Of a stretch of DNA of 64,000 bases, positions 43,560-54,599 are shown in pieces (positions within the stretch are counted from its first letter, which is position 1; the number at the start of each line of letters is the position of its first letter). Source of the stretch: Rhinopomastus cyanomelas (lineage: Eukaryota > Chordata > Aves > Bucerotiformes > Rhinopomastidae); contig VXBP01000322.1 in NCBI GenBank assembly GCA_013400115.1, positions 547-64,546 of the forward strand, given 5' to 3'. The translations under genes were made by a program, and so were the position numbers. Below the pieces are notes generated by a model. It searched no databases. It saw only the letters and a list, made by a program, of their open reading frames with translations, and was not told the DNA's origin.

Positions 43560-43726
43560 GCCTGGATGTGTTCCTGTGTGACTTGGTCTAGGTGATCCTG
43601 CTGTGTCAGGGGGATTGGACTGGATGATCTTTGGAGGTCCCTTCCAGTCCCTAGCGATTCTACGTTCTTAGGGGGATTGGACTAGATGATCTTCCGTGGT
43701 CCCTTCCAATCCCTAATGTTCTGTGA
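43560..43726 (+). mobile_element. two stacked CR1 type A terminal UTRs
   Basis: 43560-43668 is a sense end (cctggatgtgttcctgtgtg to ccctagcgattctacg). 43671-43726 is a second, shorter sense end (agggggattggactagatg to ccaatccctaatgttctg). The second lacks the first ~50 bases of the UTR. Confidence 0.92.
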
Positions 43727-44748
43727 CATCTGCGATCCCACCGAGCGGTGCATTGCTGACCCCGAAACGTGAAGACAGAAATGCAAGGTACCATCGATTT
43801 TCAGTCCTTCCTTAATGATCACATTAAAAGGAAACCCCAGCTACCCTATTTGTGTTCTCCTAGTCCCCAGGCACCTCTGCGGCTCGTCAGGTGCCAAACC
43901 CAACACTTATTAACACCCTGCTCCCCCAGGCTCCTCGCGGAACGCTTCGCTGCCGCCGCTGCTCCTGGCTTTCAAGTGCAAACGTGCAAAATTAACAAAC
44001 AAGTGTGTTAAAAAAAAAAAGACCCCGTGCAAAATTAACATGTGACCCAACAACGGGGGCCGCCCGACTGATTATATTTTCACTGTCATGTGGTATTAAT
44101 TACAGCTTCGCGTCCCTTAATTAAAGGGAGGCAGCCAGAAGATCTCCACCGGGTCACGCAGGGCGACCGAACCAAAGGATCTCACTCAGGGGTCTGCAGT
44201 TGCACTGCCAGGGCTTTGAGCAAAGAGATCACCCTGATCAATGGCTTTTGGAGCTCAGATCCCAATTTCTTGTGACCCAAGATTTTGGTCTGTCCCCACC
44301 TTTAATTAGAACCTGCTTTGGCTTCCCCCAACTCAGCTGCAGCACTTGGCACGGATCGCCCGCGTCTTTAGACGACAATTAATGAGGATTTTTATTAAAC
44401 TTGAGTCTCAGCCGGCTGGGACGAGGGAGCAGCTTTTTAGTATCAGCTGGAGAAGACTTTTGCCTCTGGAATATTTCTCAGCACGAAGGGAAGAGCTGGG
44501 GGAGGAGAAAGTGATAGAAACACTGTCAGTGGTGCCACTAATGGGGCCTGCCTGAGGCAGGCTGTTTGGTGTTCGCCGGAAGGTGACCTTGACTGCTAAC
44601 ATTTACATTTCAGCAGTCATTTGACATATTTGGTTGTGTCTACAGTAAAAAATAAATGCACGGTTGTGAGAGAGATGAGTAGCTCAGATCAATATCTTCA
44701 ACGGCACTGTCTCGTCTCGTCCTGCTGTATCCTGATGTTTGATATTTA
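43727..44748. other. no recognised gene; 15-bp direct repeat around an A-run
   Basis: The 15-mer cgtgcaaaattaaca occurs at 43983-43997 and again at 44026-44040, with a run of A between. The remainder is unrecognised and repeat-free. Confidence 0.5.
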
Positions 44749-45073
44749 ATTAACGTCTATAAATATGTGAAGGGTGGTGTCAGGAGGATGGAGCCAGGCT
44801 CTGCTCAATGTCATCTAGTGACAGGGGCAATGGGTGTGAGCTGGAACATAGGAGGTTCCATGTCGATATCAGAAGAACTTCTTCACAGTGAGGGTGACAG
44901 AGCACTGGAACAGGCTGCCCAGGGGACCTGTGGAGTCTCCTTCTCTGGAGACATTTAAAACCCACCTGGCCATGTTTCTCTGTGACTTGCTCTAGGTGAT
45001 CCTGCTGTGTCAGGGGGATTGGACTAGATGATCTTTCGAGGTCCCTTCCAATCCCTAATGATTCTATGATTCA
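44749..45073 (+). mobile_element. CR1 type A 3' end
   Basis: Sense copy from INVYKYVKGG (ttaacgtctataaatatgtg) to two clean tail units. A one-base loss in gggtggtgtcagg and one in atcagaagaacttc shift the frame, so no long open stretch remains. Confidence 0.94.
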
Positions 45074-46149
45074 TCAGATACCATCCGTACAGCCCAACTC
45101 AAGAATCAATCCATAAATTAAAAGTCTTCTCAAAACAACTAAATCATTGAAGTTGTTAAGAATACTGGTCCTTGGCTAGTGAACCAAACAGCTGGGCATT
45201 ATTGTTTGCCTTTGGTGTCATTTACCAGCCATGGGCACGTGGGATAGAGTGTAGATGTCTGCCAGAGGTATTGCTGTGTCAGATCCCGGAAAGCTTTGTG
45301 TCTGCAGCTCCTGTCATTTCCTCACCCCACAGGCTCTGCCTTGCAGAAGGTGTAGATTTGACAATAGCTCCCAGTCCTACTGCCACATGTTCCAGAAGCT
45401 CAGCAGATGGCCACCTGGCCGAAGGGCGCTGTCGCCCTTCCAAACAAATGGCGTTGGCACCTCTGAGGGACAGGCCAACCCGCCGATGCCGATGTGCTCT
45501 AGCTCACAACGTAAGGACGGCTGAGGGCGCACACGGGGCTGGAGATGATGGCTCACCAGATGGGTGGTGATTTGTTAAGCTGCTAGAATGAGAAAGCTTT
45601 CAACGGAGGATTCATGCTCTAAGAGCTTCAGCCAACATAGGAGTCGTTCAGGCTGCTGTTAATATAATTGGAAGAGATAGAGGATTAGATTTTTAGGCTG
45701 CAGCTTCCTTTGAGTGTCTCCCTTTCCCTTGGCTCTGTGCTGCTGGAAGTTCAGCCGCTAATCAAAACTGCGATGATCTTTGTCCTGGCACATTATCCTA
45801 GTGCTGAAACACATGTTCTATTAAATATTAACCAGTCACTAACTGGCACGTCGTTTGGCCAAGGAAAGAGATGGCTTTCATCTGGTCAGTGGCCACTTTT
45901 ACTCTTTTGATATCTCAATAATTTGCTTCTCCAGAAACAGTTCCTCTGACTCTGGCATCCTTGAGCTTGAGGAGCAGTCTGTCACCTCTGGAAAGCAGCA
46001 TTGTGCTCCCTTTGCCAGCCAGTTCATACACATCAGGAGTCTCCATCTTTGGGCACTGGGTTGTGAGCAGGAGGATTGAGGTCTGGATTTCAATCTAGTT
46101 TGGCAACTGTCAACCCAGGTGAACATAGTAAAATCCCTTCATCTCCCTC
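45074..46149. other. no recognised gene or repeat
   Basis: The frame 45172-45570 (132 codons) overlaps another and has no known domain. Confidence 0.45.
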
Positions 46150-46624
46150 GTGTCCAGTTCTGGGCCCCTCAGCTCAGGAAGGACACAAGTCTGCTTGAGG
46201 GAGTCCAGCACAGAGCCACCAAGATGATGAAGAGAGTGGAACATCTCCCCGATGAGGAAAGGCTGAGGGAGCTGGGTCTCCTGAGCTTGGAAAAAAGGAG
46301 ACTGAGGAGTGGCCCCAGTGATGTTTATAAATATGTGAAGGTGGGCGTCGGGAGGATGGAGCCAGGCTCTGCTCAGTGGCATCCAATGGTAGGACAAGGG
46401 GCAATGGGTGCAAACTGGAGTAGAGGAGGTTCCACATCAATATGAGAAGGAACTTGTTCCCAGTGAGGGTGACAGACCCCTGGAAGGGGCTGCCCAGGGG
46501 GGTTGTGACATGTCCTTCTCTGGACACATTTAAAACCCACCTGGATGTGTTCCTGTGCAACTGGGTCTAGGTGATCCTGCTGTGACAGGAGGATTGGACT
46601 GGATGATCTTTCGAGGTTCCTTCC
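46150..46624 (+). mobile_element. CR1 type A, 5' portion of an interrupted copy
   Basis: Sense copy from VQFWAPQLRKDTSLLEGVQHRATKMMKRVEHLPDEERLRELGLLSLEKRRL through the RT tail (MRRNLFPVRVTDPWKGL-equivalent) and UTR to gatctttcgaggttccttcc, where an antisense copy interrupts it. Confidence 0.94.
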
Positions 46625-46797
46625 CATCATAGAATTATTAGTGATTGGAAGGGATCTTGAAAGATCTTCCAGTCCAATCCCCCTGCCACAGTAGGATCAC
46701 CTAGACCCAGTCGCACAGGAACACATCCAGGTGGTTTTTAAACATCTCCAGAGAAGGAGACTCCACAAGTCCCCTGAGCATCCTGTTCCATTGCTCC
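46625..46797 (-). mobile_element. CR1 type A copy nested in a type A UTR
   Basis: Antisense end (atcatagaattattagtgat to agcatcctgttccattgctc). It lies inside the last 25 bases of the sense copy's UTR. Confidence 0.92.
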
Positions 46798-46823
46798 AGT
46801 CCCTAATGTTCTGTGATTCTGTT
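46798..46823 (+). mobile_element. CR1 type A, 3' terminus of the interrupted copy
   Basis: agtccctaatgttctgtgat followed by tctg. With ccttcc at 46619-46624 it restores the usual type A terminus, so it belongs to the copy that starts at 46150. Confidence 0.88.
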
Positions 46824-47595
46824 TCCCAGGCATAAACTACAGGAGGAGAAACACTGATGTTTAAATCACTGAGGTAGCCCCTTCATTTCAGGACATAAGG
46901 AAAAATACATATTGTCAAATCACACCCTGGAAAGTCTTTGTCACAGTAATCGCATCCAGTTAGACTGTTGACAAACTCTTAAATGTGAGATCTGCTCAGT
47001 CGACGTACCTGGAGATGACGAGCGGCACCCAGGCTACAATTACAGCGCAAGATGAATAGCCGACTGTTTCATTGAGTAGTGGTGGTCTGTCAGAACAAGG
47101 TGCAGAACACCAACCTCATCTGCATGGCAGCGACCTCAGGCCTTCAAATAGATGCCAGGCTTCCTGAGCAAAGCGGGCGTCTCGCTGAGGGCTGCAGTTG
47201 TGGCAGCTGTGGCCAGGGAACAGTGGGAGGAACTGCATGGTGTCAGAGATGACAGAAGTCTAATCTGCTAGGGGAAAGGACGGTGCAGGAGAGGTGGCCA
47301 TACTATAGTCTGGTCACTCTTTACTCTCACTGATGCCCACACATACAACATGTCAAAGTTAGCAGTCAGATTCTTCACTAATATTCCCCAGGCTTCTCGC
47401 ACATGGTCATGTACTTGTAGGTTGAGATGCACCAAGCTGAGCAGCATCTAGTGGGTCCCAAGGTTGGCCCTTGATCTTAAAAAGTGCTAGTAAAAACTCA
47501 TGAGGCTTCAGAGCAGAGGCAAGTCAGGATTGGAAAGAAACTGTCTTTATAAACAGTTTATCCTCAAACTGGAGCTCTTCTTAAAGCTCTAGATA
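46824..47595. other. no recognised gene or repeat
   Basis: Single-copy-looking sequence with no sizeable frame. Confidence 0.5.
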
Positions 47596-48010
47596 GCACA
47601 GAATCACAGAACATTAGGGATTGGAAAGGACCTCAAAAAATCATCTAGTCCAATCCCCCTGTCACAGTAGGAACACATCCGAGTGGGTTTTAAACATCTT
47701 CACTGAAGGAGACTCCACAACCTCCCTGGGCAGCCTGTTCCAGTGCTCTGTCACCCTCACTGGGAACAAGTTCCTTCTCAGATTGATGTGGAACCTCCCA
47801 TGTTCCAGCTTACAACCACTGCCCCTTGTCCTAGCCTGGCTCCATCCTCCTGACACCCACCCTTCACATATTTATAGACATTCATGAGGTCACCCCTCAG
47901 TCTCCTCTTCTCCAAGATCAAGAGACCCAGCTCCCTCAGCCTCTCCTCATAAGGGAGGTGCCCCACCTCCTTCATCATCCTCGTTGCCCTACGCTGGACT
48001 CCCTCCAGCA
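47596..48010 (-). mobile_element. CR1 type A copy with two internal deletions
   Basis: Antisense copy from tail to the LLEGVQRRATRMMKEVGHLPYEERLRELGLL region. About 25 bases of UTR are missing (ctgtcacagtaggaacac), and ~25 bases are missing where the SVSSSD codons should be (ccttgtcctagcctggctcc). Otherwise close to type A. Confidence 0.93.
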
Positions 48011-48300
48011 GCAGAACCTCCCATCTGATTAAGATAATAGAGCAGGCTGGGTGAAGTTTCTGTGTCCCATGCTGTGCCAAGTCCTCTCCCCCTGAACTGG
48101 AAAGAACAGGAACAAGCTGATCATGAATAAGCTCTAAAGCACGGATGAGATAAGAGCCACCGAGGCACCTCTGCTGGGGGGCAGGGGCATGGGTTGGCCA
48201 TGCAGATGGACTTGGCTATCACATTGGAAGACGAGATGAGGAAAGTGGTCAGGAGACAGGTTAGGTGGTACCAGCTGAAGAGTCATCCCACAGTTAGAGC

Positions 48301-48406
48301 CACAGAATCACAGCATCACAGAACATTAGGGATTGGAAGGGACCTCGAAAGATCATCCAGTCCAATCCCCCTGCCAGAGCAGGATCACCCAGACCAAGCC
48401 ACACAG
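48301..48406 (-). mobile_element. CR1 type A 3' end, short
   Basis: Antisense tail and UTR (cacagaatcacagcatcaca to agaccaagccacacag). Confidence 0.92.
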
Positions 48407-49306
48407 TCACTGAGGTGGACCCCACTCCACTGTCTCTGCTGTTAGCTCGGCGTCTGTGCTCAGCACAAGCTGTCAGAGGAGGGAGAGCTTTAAGCGTCAG
48501 CCCAAATATTTCAATGTCTGAAGGAGCTGTCTCATCTAAAGAACTCAAAATTCTTGTTGTGTCTCTGCAAAGGGTTAATTCTGTTAAGAAAAAACAATGC
48601 AGTGGAAAAAACCCAACCATTCTGTTGTGCAGACCCCAAGCTTTTGAGATGCTTCACCAGGCTACGGGGAAATCCCTTTAGGATCTGGTCTGGCTGGCTG
48701 AGCTGTCAGACTGACTGCTGGAGGCGCAGCTGAGTTTCAAACGGGCGAGCAGCGCGCGTGCAAGACACCTCCCGAAAGGGGAAGATGTTTGACAAGTGAA
48801 GTGTTTTTATTTTATGATGGAGAATGAGCAGGAACATCAGACAGGTAAATTGCCCTGCCAAGTCGGAGAGTTCCTGAGTGACAGGCTTCTCACCTGCTCT
48901 GCCTGCTCGACAGGATCTCGCATTCATTCGCGCTGAAAAGCAACTACTCAAATTGCCATTTGCTGACTCCCCATTACTGATCATAATTGCAGGGTGCACG
49001 CTCAGGAGAGCAAAGGGAAGCCTCAGCTTTGCAGGCAGAACCCAACAGGAGTTGGAAGCTGGAGGAAATAACAGAGAGCCTGCAAATCGTCAGAAGTTGT
49101 GATCAAACCACATGAGGGAGAGAAGCAGAACCCACAATAAGATTTATTGGAGCTGGGCAACGAAGATCACAACACACCAGTCAGAGTATCTGTCAAGGAT
49201 TGTCTCCTGCTGATGCTGTGCCTGCACCTCTGGATCAGAAATGCTGAAAGCAGAGCTGAAATTTGGGGTCATTCGCTACCATGTGATGACACAATCTGAT
49301 ATCAGG
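48407..49306. other. no recognised gene or repeat
   Basis: Single-copy-looking sequence, AT-rich around 48790-49000. Confidence 0.5.
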
Positions 49307-49372
49307 ATTTTGTTTGAAAAATAAACAGACAAGGAAGAGAGCGTGAGGCCATCAGACAGTGTGATGATGAAG
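49307..49372. repeat. 65-bp direct repeat, left copy
   Basis: Matches 49909-49973 at roughly nine positions in ten (attttgtttgaaaaataaac, gaagagagcgtgaggccatc, agacagtgtgatgatgaag). It flanks the CR1 on its 5' side. Far longer than an ordinary target-site duplication. Confidence 0.9.
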
Positions 49373-49910
49373 GAGGTGGGGCACCTCCCTTATGAGGAGA
49401 GGCTGAAGGGGCTGGGTCTCTTGAGCTTGGAGAAGAGGAGACTGAGGAGTGACCTCATGAATGTCTATGAGAGCATAAGGCCATGGGACAGTGTGGAGCA
49501 CCTCCCTTATAAGGAGAAGCTGAAGGATCTGGGTCTCTTGAGCTTGGAGAAGAGGAGACTGAGGAGTGACCTCATTCATGTCTATAAATATGTGAGGGGT
49601 GGGTGTCAGGAGGATGGAGCCAGGCTCTTCTCAGTGTCATCTAGTGATAGAACAAGGGGCAATGGTTGTAAGCTTGAACATAGGAGGTTCCATATCAACC
49701 TGAGAAGGAACTTCTTCCCGGTGAGGGTGGCAGAGCACTGGAACAGGCTGCCCGGGGGGTTGTGGAGTCTCCTTCACTGGAGATGTTTAAAACCCACCTG
49801 GATGTGTTCCTGTGTGACTTGGTCTAGGTGATCCTGCTGTGGCAGGGGGACTGGACTAGATGATCTTTTGAGGTCCCTTCTAATCCCTAATGATTCTATG
49901 ATCCTATGAT
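49367..49910 (+). mobile_element. CR1 type A copy with in-frame 117-bp duplication
   Basis: Sense copy. The 162-codon frame 49343-49831 reads MMKEVGHLPYEERLKGLGLLSLEKRRLRSDLMNVYESIRPWDSVEHLPYKEKLKDLGLLSLEKRRLRSDLIHVYKYVRGGCQEDGARLFSVSSSDRT, FHINLRRNFFPVRVAEHWNRL. The HLPYEER to NVY block occurs twice, 117 bases (39 codons) apart. The first base after it re-enters the 5' flank (gagagcataaggccatggg). A frameshift removes VVESPS. Flanked by the 65-bp direct repeats. Confidence 0.95.
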
Positions 49911-49973
49911 TTTGTCTGAAGAATAGACAGACCAGGAAGAGAGCATGAGGCCATCAGACAGCGTGATATGAAG
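49909..49973. repeat. 65-bp direct repeat, right copy
   Basis: Right-hand partner of 49307-49372 (attttgtctgaagaatagac, gaagagagcatgaggccatc, agacagcgtgatatgaag). Confidence 0.9.
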
Positions 49974-51723
49974 CTGTTTATCCAGCTGAACGTGAGATGC
50001 CTTCTTCAGTCACAAGTGCCAAAGACACCAGCAAATGTGCCCTTTCAGCCCCGAATGGGTGAAGAAAGAGCTCTGCAGCACAACATCATGTATTTTGTAT
50101 GGACTGTACTCAGCAAAGTGTTCAGACTGGTGCTTTAATCTATCGCTGCTCAGCAGTTAAGCACTTACCTTGCACTCAAACCCAGGAGAAGACAAAAACG
50201 AGCTGAATCAGAGACTATGCAGTGCATATTTTAAAGCAAAACTGTTCTGGCAACGCTTGGAAGCACTTCAGGAATTGACTTGGGCCGTTTTGAGATCTCT
50301 CTTCTTCTCCAGCCCTAGTTACTGTGCACAGCTCAGAAGGAAAGATTAAATTTAATCAGTGCAAAGGGGTTCAGAAGACATCCAGAGTAAACCTCTGTCC
50401 ATATGAAAAGGTCTCAGCTTTGACGTCTGCTTTACAGAGAAGATTCAGGGCCAAAAGCAAAAGCTAAATATCTGGGCAGAAGGCTTTGAAGCTCCGTTTT
50501 CCACTGTCGACACAAGTTCACATCTCTAGTCAGAGGAATTATGAGGTGTTTGATCCTCAAGCAAGGCTTGGAACAACACTGAGCCCCGCGTGCGGTGGCA
50601 GTCAAGACAGAGCAACCCCAGGGGTGACAGCAAGACACAAATAGGCAGGATCTCCAAAACGGCAGCAGCTGGAAGCCGCTCCGAGGTGGGATGTCAGGAT
50701 GAACCCCCTGGGAGGCGCAGTGCTGCACACAGGGCAGAGGACGAGGTCAAACGTGCAAGACCCTGCAATTTGTCAGAGGGCTAACGCCATCATTACCTGG
50801 GCAAGCACGTGCGCGGGCAAGCCCGCCTGCAGATACGCTAGCCGGGTTCCAGGCCAAGTGTCCTCTTCCAGGCAGCACTGAGCACGGCATCATCCCCCCC
50901 CGTTAGGAGATATTGTTTTATAATGAACAATAACACTCAGCTCCCACGGCGAGAGGCTGCAGATGAGTCACTGCTGAAATCAGCAGCGCTGTCAATAGCT
51001 GCATATTACCCCTTGCTCCTTTTTCCTGCAAGGAAAGGGGTAGGAAGAACTTTGCACTTGAAACAGAGCAAGAAGCAGAGGTTGGGACAAGGACAGGGAA
51101 GAAGAACAACTCACTCATTGCTATCATCCAATATCAGCTTCAGGAGGAAGACGTTCAGGAGGCAGATGCTTCATGAGACTCCCTGGCAGGCAAACTTCTG
51201 CACTGCCCACACTCATGCTGGACTTCTCGAGTGCTGTCTCCTTTGGCACGAGCCCTGCTATTAGAGAGGAGCCAGCTCTCCATGCACCAGGGCTGCAGGC
51301 ACACCAGTCTCCAACAGCAGTCATCACTGGCAGAAATGCGCCTCCCAGCACCAACCAACACTAAGGTGACAGAGAAAAGGAAGTGAGACGAGTAAAAAAA
51401 GGAAAATCAGAGTCTTCCTGTGCCTAGTGGAGACAGGATCAGTCCCAGATGGAAGGAACACCAGCAGACACTTCTGCAAGGTAGCTGCAGAGAGGTGACC
51501 CTCCCATTGTCCTGCTGGGTCCAAGAGCAGCACATCAGTTGTCATGGGTTCATCACCTCATGTCATTCCCACAGTCATCCCGGGCTTGGAATGAAGGCAG
51601 TGGAAACTGCCACTCTCATGCCTTTGAGAGCCTCCAGGACTGGGAACCAAGGCCACTGGGAACTGGGATCCAGTAGATGCCACTTGCCCAAATGATATAA
51701 AGCCAGAAGCTGAAGCAGTGGCA
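49974..51723. other. no recognised gene or repeat
   Basis: The longest repeat-free stretch (~1.75 kb). Frames of up to 113 codons overlap on both strands and show no domain. A C-run lies at 50894-50901. Confidence 0.45.
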
Positions 51724-51870
51724 GTTGTGGAGTCTCCTTCACTGGAGATGTTCAAGACCCACCTGGATGTGTTCCTGTGTGACTTGGTCTGGGTGATCCT
51801 GCTGTGGCAGGGGGATTGGACTGGATGATCTCTTGAGGTCCCTTCCAATCCCTAATGATTCCATGATTCT
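51724..51870 (+). mobile_element. CR1 type A 3' end, short
   Basis: Sense copy from VVESPSLEMFKTHLDVFLCDLV to the tail. A further degraded scrap (gtcccttcccatccctaatg) lies at 51902-51921. Confidence 0.93.
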
Positions 51871-51993
51871 AGGATAATCTGCACCAGAGTCAGATATGCC
51901 CGTCCCTTCCCATCCCTAATGGATTTACCTGGACTTGCTCTTACAGTGGCCACTTCATTGTACCCTGTTGACAGCCCAGTTCACAACGTCACA

Positions 51994-52182
51994 GGGAGCA
52001 TCCACAGCGTAGTTTATGACAGCAAAGAAGGAGGGGGGTTGTGTAAAACAAGGGCAGTTCTGCAAAACAGCCTTAGTATGAAAAATGGGGTGTTTTTTAC
52101 ACTTCTGTAGCTGAGACTTGAAGGCACAGCTCATTCTGAATTTTGCATAGTAACACCTTTATCCATTAACTCTACGCAAGGA
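51994..52182 (+). repeat. unidentified repeat, copy 1 (inverted partner at 54771-54985)
   Basis: Shares with the reverse complement of 54771-54985 the series gggagca(t/c)ccacagc, agggcagttctgca(a/g)aac, tatgaaaaatggggtg, cttct(g/a)(t/c)agctgag, ggcac(a/g), tttgtccatta/ttatccattaactct. Similarity covers ~190 bases with small gaps. It is not CR1 and I do not recognise the family. Confidence 0.85.
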
Positions 52183-52265
52183 TTTGGTTGGCTAACTCTG
52201 TTAGACTAAAGGTTGCTCAGTTTGGTCCAGCTCATTCTGCAAGGACAGGACAAGAGTCACAGGAC
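52183..52265. other. spacer
   Basis: Short spacer between the unidentified repeat and the next CR1. Confidence 0.4.
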
Positions 52266-52438
52266 CACAGAATCACAGAGCATTAGGGATTGGAAGGGAC
52301 CTCGAAAGATCATCCAGTCCAATCCCCCTGACACAGCAGGGTCACCTAGATCAAGTCACACAGGAACACATCCAGGTGGATTTTAAACATCTCCAAAGAA
52401 GGAGACTCCACAACCTCCCTGGGCAGCCCCTTCCAGTG
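52266..52438 (-). mobile_element. CR1 type A 3' end
   Basis: Antisense from accacagaatcacagagc to cagccccttccagtg; no indel noticed. Confidence 0.93.
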
Positions 52439-53199
52439 AAGTTTGGGAAACACTAATTATGAATCTGACTGCTAACTTCTACATTTGGTGTCTGAGGGCA
52501 TCAGTAAAGAGTGACCAGGCTACAATACGGTCACGGTTCCATGTGCATCATCCTTTTCCCTAGCAGGTGGGACTTGTGTCATCTCTTCTAACGATGCTCC
52601 TTCCCTTTTTGACTGTTACCAGGCTCATAGTGAGGTGTCTCAGACTCTGTGGAAGAGATCATTTTAGTGTCATTTTTGAGCCACTGTATAAATTTAAGGC
52701 TTTTGTTCCATTCTGGCCATTTCAGATCCAAAAAGGGATGTGGTAAAAATAGCAGGGGCCTGGGGAGAGGTGGCAAAGTGGATGAGAGGGATGGGAAAGC
52801 CAGTCTGCAAAAGACTGAGAGGAGGGATTTGTCAGAGTTCCAGGGTTAGCTGCTTCTCTGACCTTTTCCTAGCACAGAGGCAGCCTCTACTCCTTCAGGC
52901 CCCCGGTGGGAATCCGTGTCTCTGCCTGTACCTTCCTGCAAAGAGCTCTCTGACAGCTTAGTGAACCTGTCTTTCAAGGAACTCACTTTTTAATGTCCAG
53001 CATCCCTGGGATCTTTTTACGACTCATGCCCTTGGCAAAGGACTCAACAGCAGGACTCTGGAAATAGCATCTTCCCAGCTCTGGCTGTCTTGCCATGACC
53101 CCTGCCATGTTAACTGCTAATCTGGAGGCACTGTGCAGCCTCCCAGCTCGTTTCCTAATAGCCCTGTTATTAAACTGAACTAACATTTGCACAGAGGAG
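52439..53199. other. no gene; holds a short segment repeated at 55129
   Basis: 52585-52636 (cttctaacgatgctccttcc, caggctcatagtgaggt) resembles 55129-55176 in the same orientation at about three positions in four. The rest is unrecognised. Confidence 0.5.
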
Positions 53200-53488
53200 T
53201 CTGTCAGGAGGATGGGGCCAGGCTCTGCTCAATGTCATCTAGTGATAGGACAAGAGGAAATGGGTGTGAGCTGGAACATAGGGGGTTCCACATAGATATG
53301 AGAAGGAACTTCTTCATAGTGAGGGTGACAGAGCACTGGAACAGGCTTCCCAGGGGAGTTATGGAGTCTCCTTCACTGGAGATGTTCAAGACCCACCTGG
53401 ATGTGTTCCTGTGTGACTTGGTCTAGGTGATCCTGCTGTGGCAGGGGGATTGGACTGGATGATCTTTTGAGGTCCCTAATGTTCTGAG
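53200..53488 (+). mobile_element. CR1 type A 3' end
   Basis: Sense copy. The frame 53187-53426 reads QEDGARLCSMSSSDRTRGNGCELEHRGFHIDMRRNFFIVRVTEHWNRLPRGVMESPSLEMFKTHLDVFLCDLV without a stop. The UTR has lost ttccaatc (aggtccctaatgttctgag). Confidence 0.94.
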
Positions 53489-53983
53489 TCTCCACGGCCA
53501 TCCCATCACACACCTTATTCTTAAGAGACTTACAAAGCAGCTCTGCATCCTGCACAGGGTGGTTCTGTGGTGGCAACAAAACTTGGATCCTATTTTCAGC
53601 TCATCACTGCTATCCTGTGTGACCTTATGTTCTCAAGGTGGGATTCACCTCAGCTAACAGTGGCCATCTAAACCTGAGGTCCCCACAATGAGTTATGCCT
53701 CTCACAGTGATGGGAGAGATAGCTGTGATGGATGACTTACCTTCACACAATGAGACAATGGATGAGGAGGGAGGTCAGACGAGTGGCTAAGGCCAGACAC
53801 AAACTTTTTATGAAGTAGGATTTGTAACTAACAAATCAGCTCTCCCATCTCATAAAGGCCTCAGTGGGGAGAGGACAGAGTTTTGGGCAGCTCACAGCTG
53901 GCTGCTCTTAGCAGGCTGTGGGGTTCAGGGCCGGCCACCTCCATTTTCTTAAGACATGGACCATCAAAGCTGGCAGGTTCATT
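53489..53983. other. no recognised gene or repeat
   Basis: Single-copy-looking spacer. Confidence 0.5.
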
Positions 53984-54181
53984 CACGTGGAACCTCCTAT
54001 GTTCCAGCTGACACCCATTGCCCCTTGTCCTATCACTGGATGACACTGAGAAGAACCTGGCTCCATCCTCCTGACACCCACCCTTCCCATATTTATAAAC
54101 ATTAATGAGGTCACCCCTCAGTCTCCTCTTCTCCAAAATGAGGAGACCCAGCTCCCTCAGCCTCTCCTCATAAAGGGAGGT
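53984..54181 (-). mobile_element. CR1 type A internal fragment lacking the 3' end
   Basis: Antisense. The reverse frame reads YEERLRELGLLILEKRRLRGDLINVYKYGKGGCQEDGARFFSVSSSDRTRGNGCQLEHRRFHV and then leaves the element. UTR and the VVESPS block are absent, which target-primed insertion alone does not produce. Confidence 0.92.
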
Positions 54182-54504
54182 GAGGATGAGGATGTTCCAG
54201 GTTAGCTTACTGCTACCAAAGGAAAAGCAGGCACTGAAGGGTGAGGCAGCCATCAGTGACTTTAACAACACATAAACCTTCTGGTTTTAAATGCCCTGGT
54301 CCAGGAGTGATTTTTTTATCCCAACTTCATGCCAGTTGGTCTCTCAATCAGCCCAAGACAAAAAACAAACCATCATAGGGCTACTTTTTGCTGCCAGTAG
54401 CTTCCATATGTCAGATGCCAACCTGATGCCACGGAGGTGTGAGTGGTTCTCTTCCCAGGGAAGCAACCGAGTCAAAAATCAGAAATCTTCTCGCATGGCC
54501 AACC
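54182..54504. other. no recognised gene or repeat
   Basis: Spacer with nothing recognised. Confidence 0.5.
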
Positions 54505-54599
54505 AATCATAGAATCAGAGAATCATTAGGGATTGGAACGGACCTCGATAGATCCTCTAGTCCAATCCTCCTGCCAGAGCAGGACTGCCTAGACCAAGT
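54505..54599 (-). mobile_element. CR1 type A terminal UTR fused to type B
   Basis: Antisense tail and UTR (aatcatagaatcagagaatc to gcctagaccaagtcat), joined to type B at the same place as at 28917. Confidence 0.9.
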
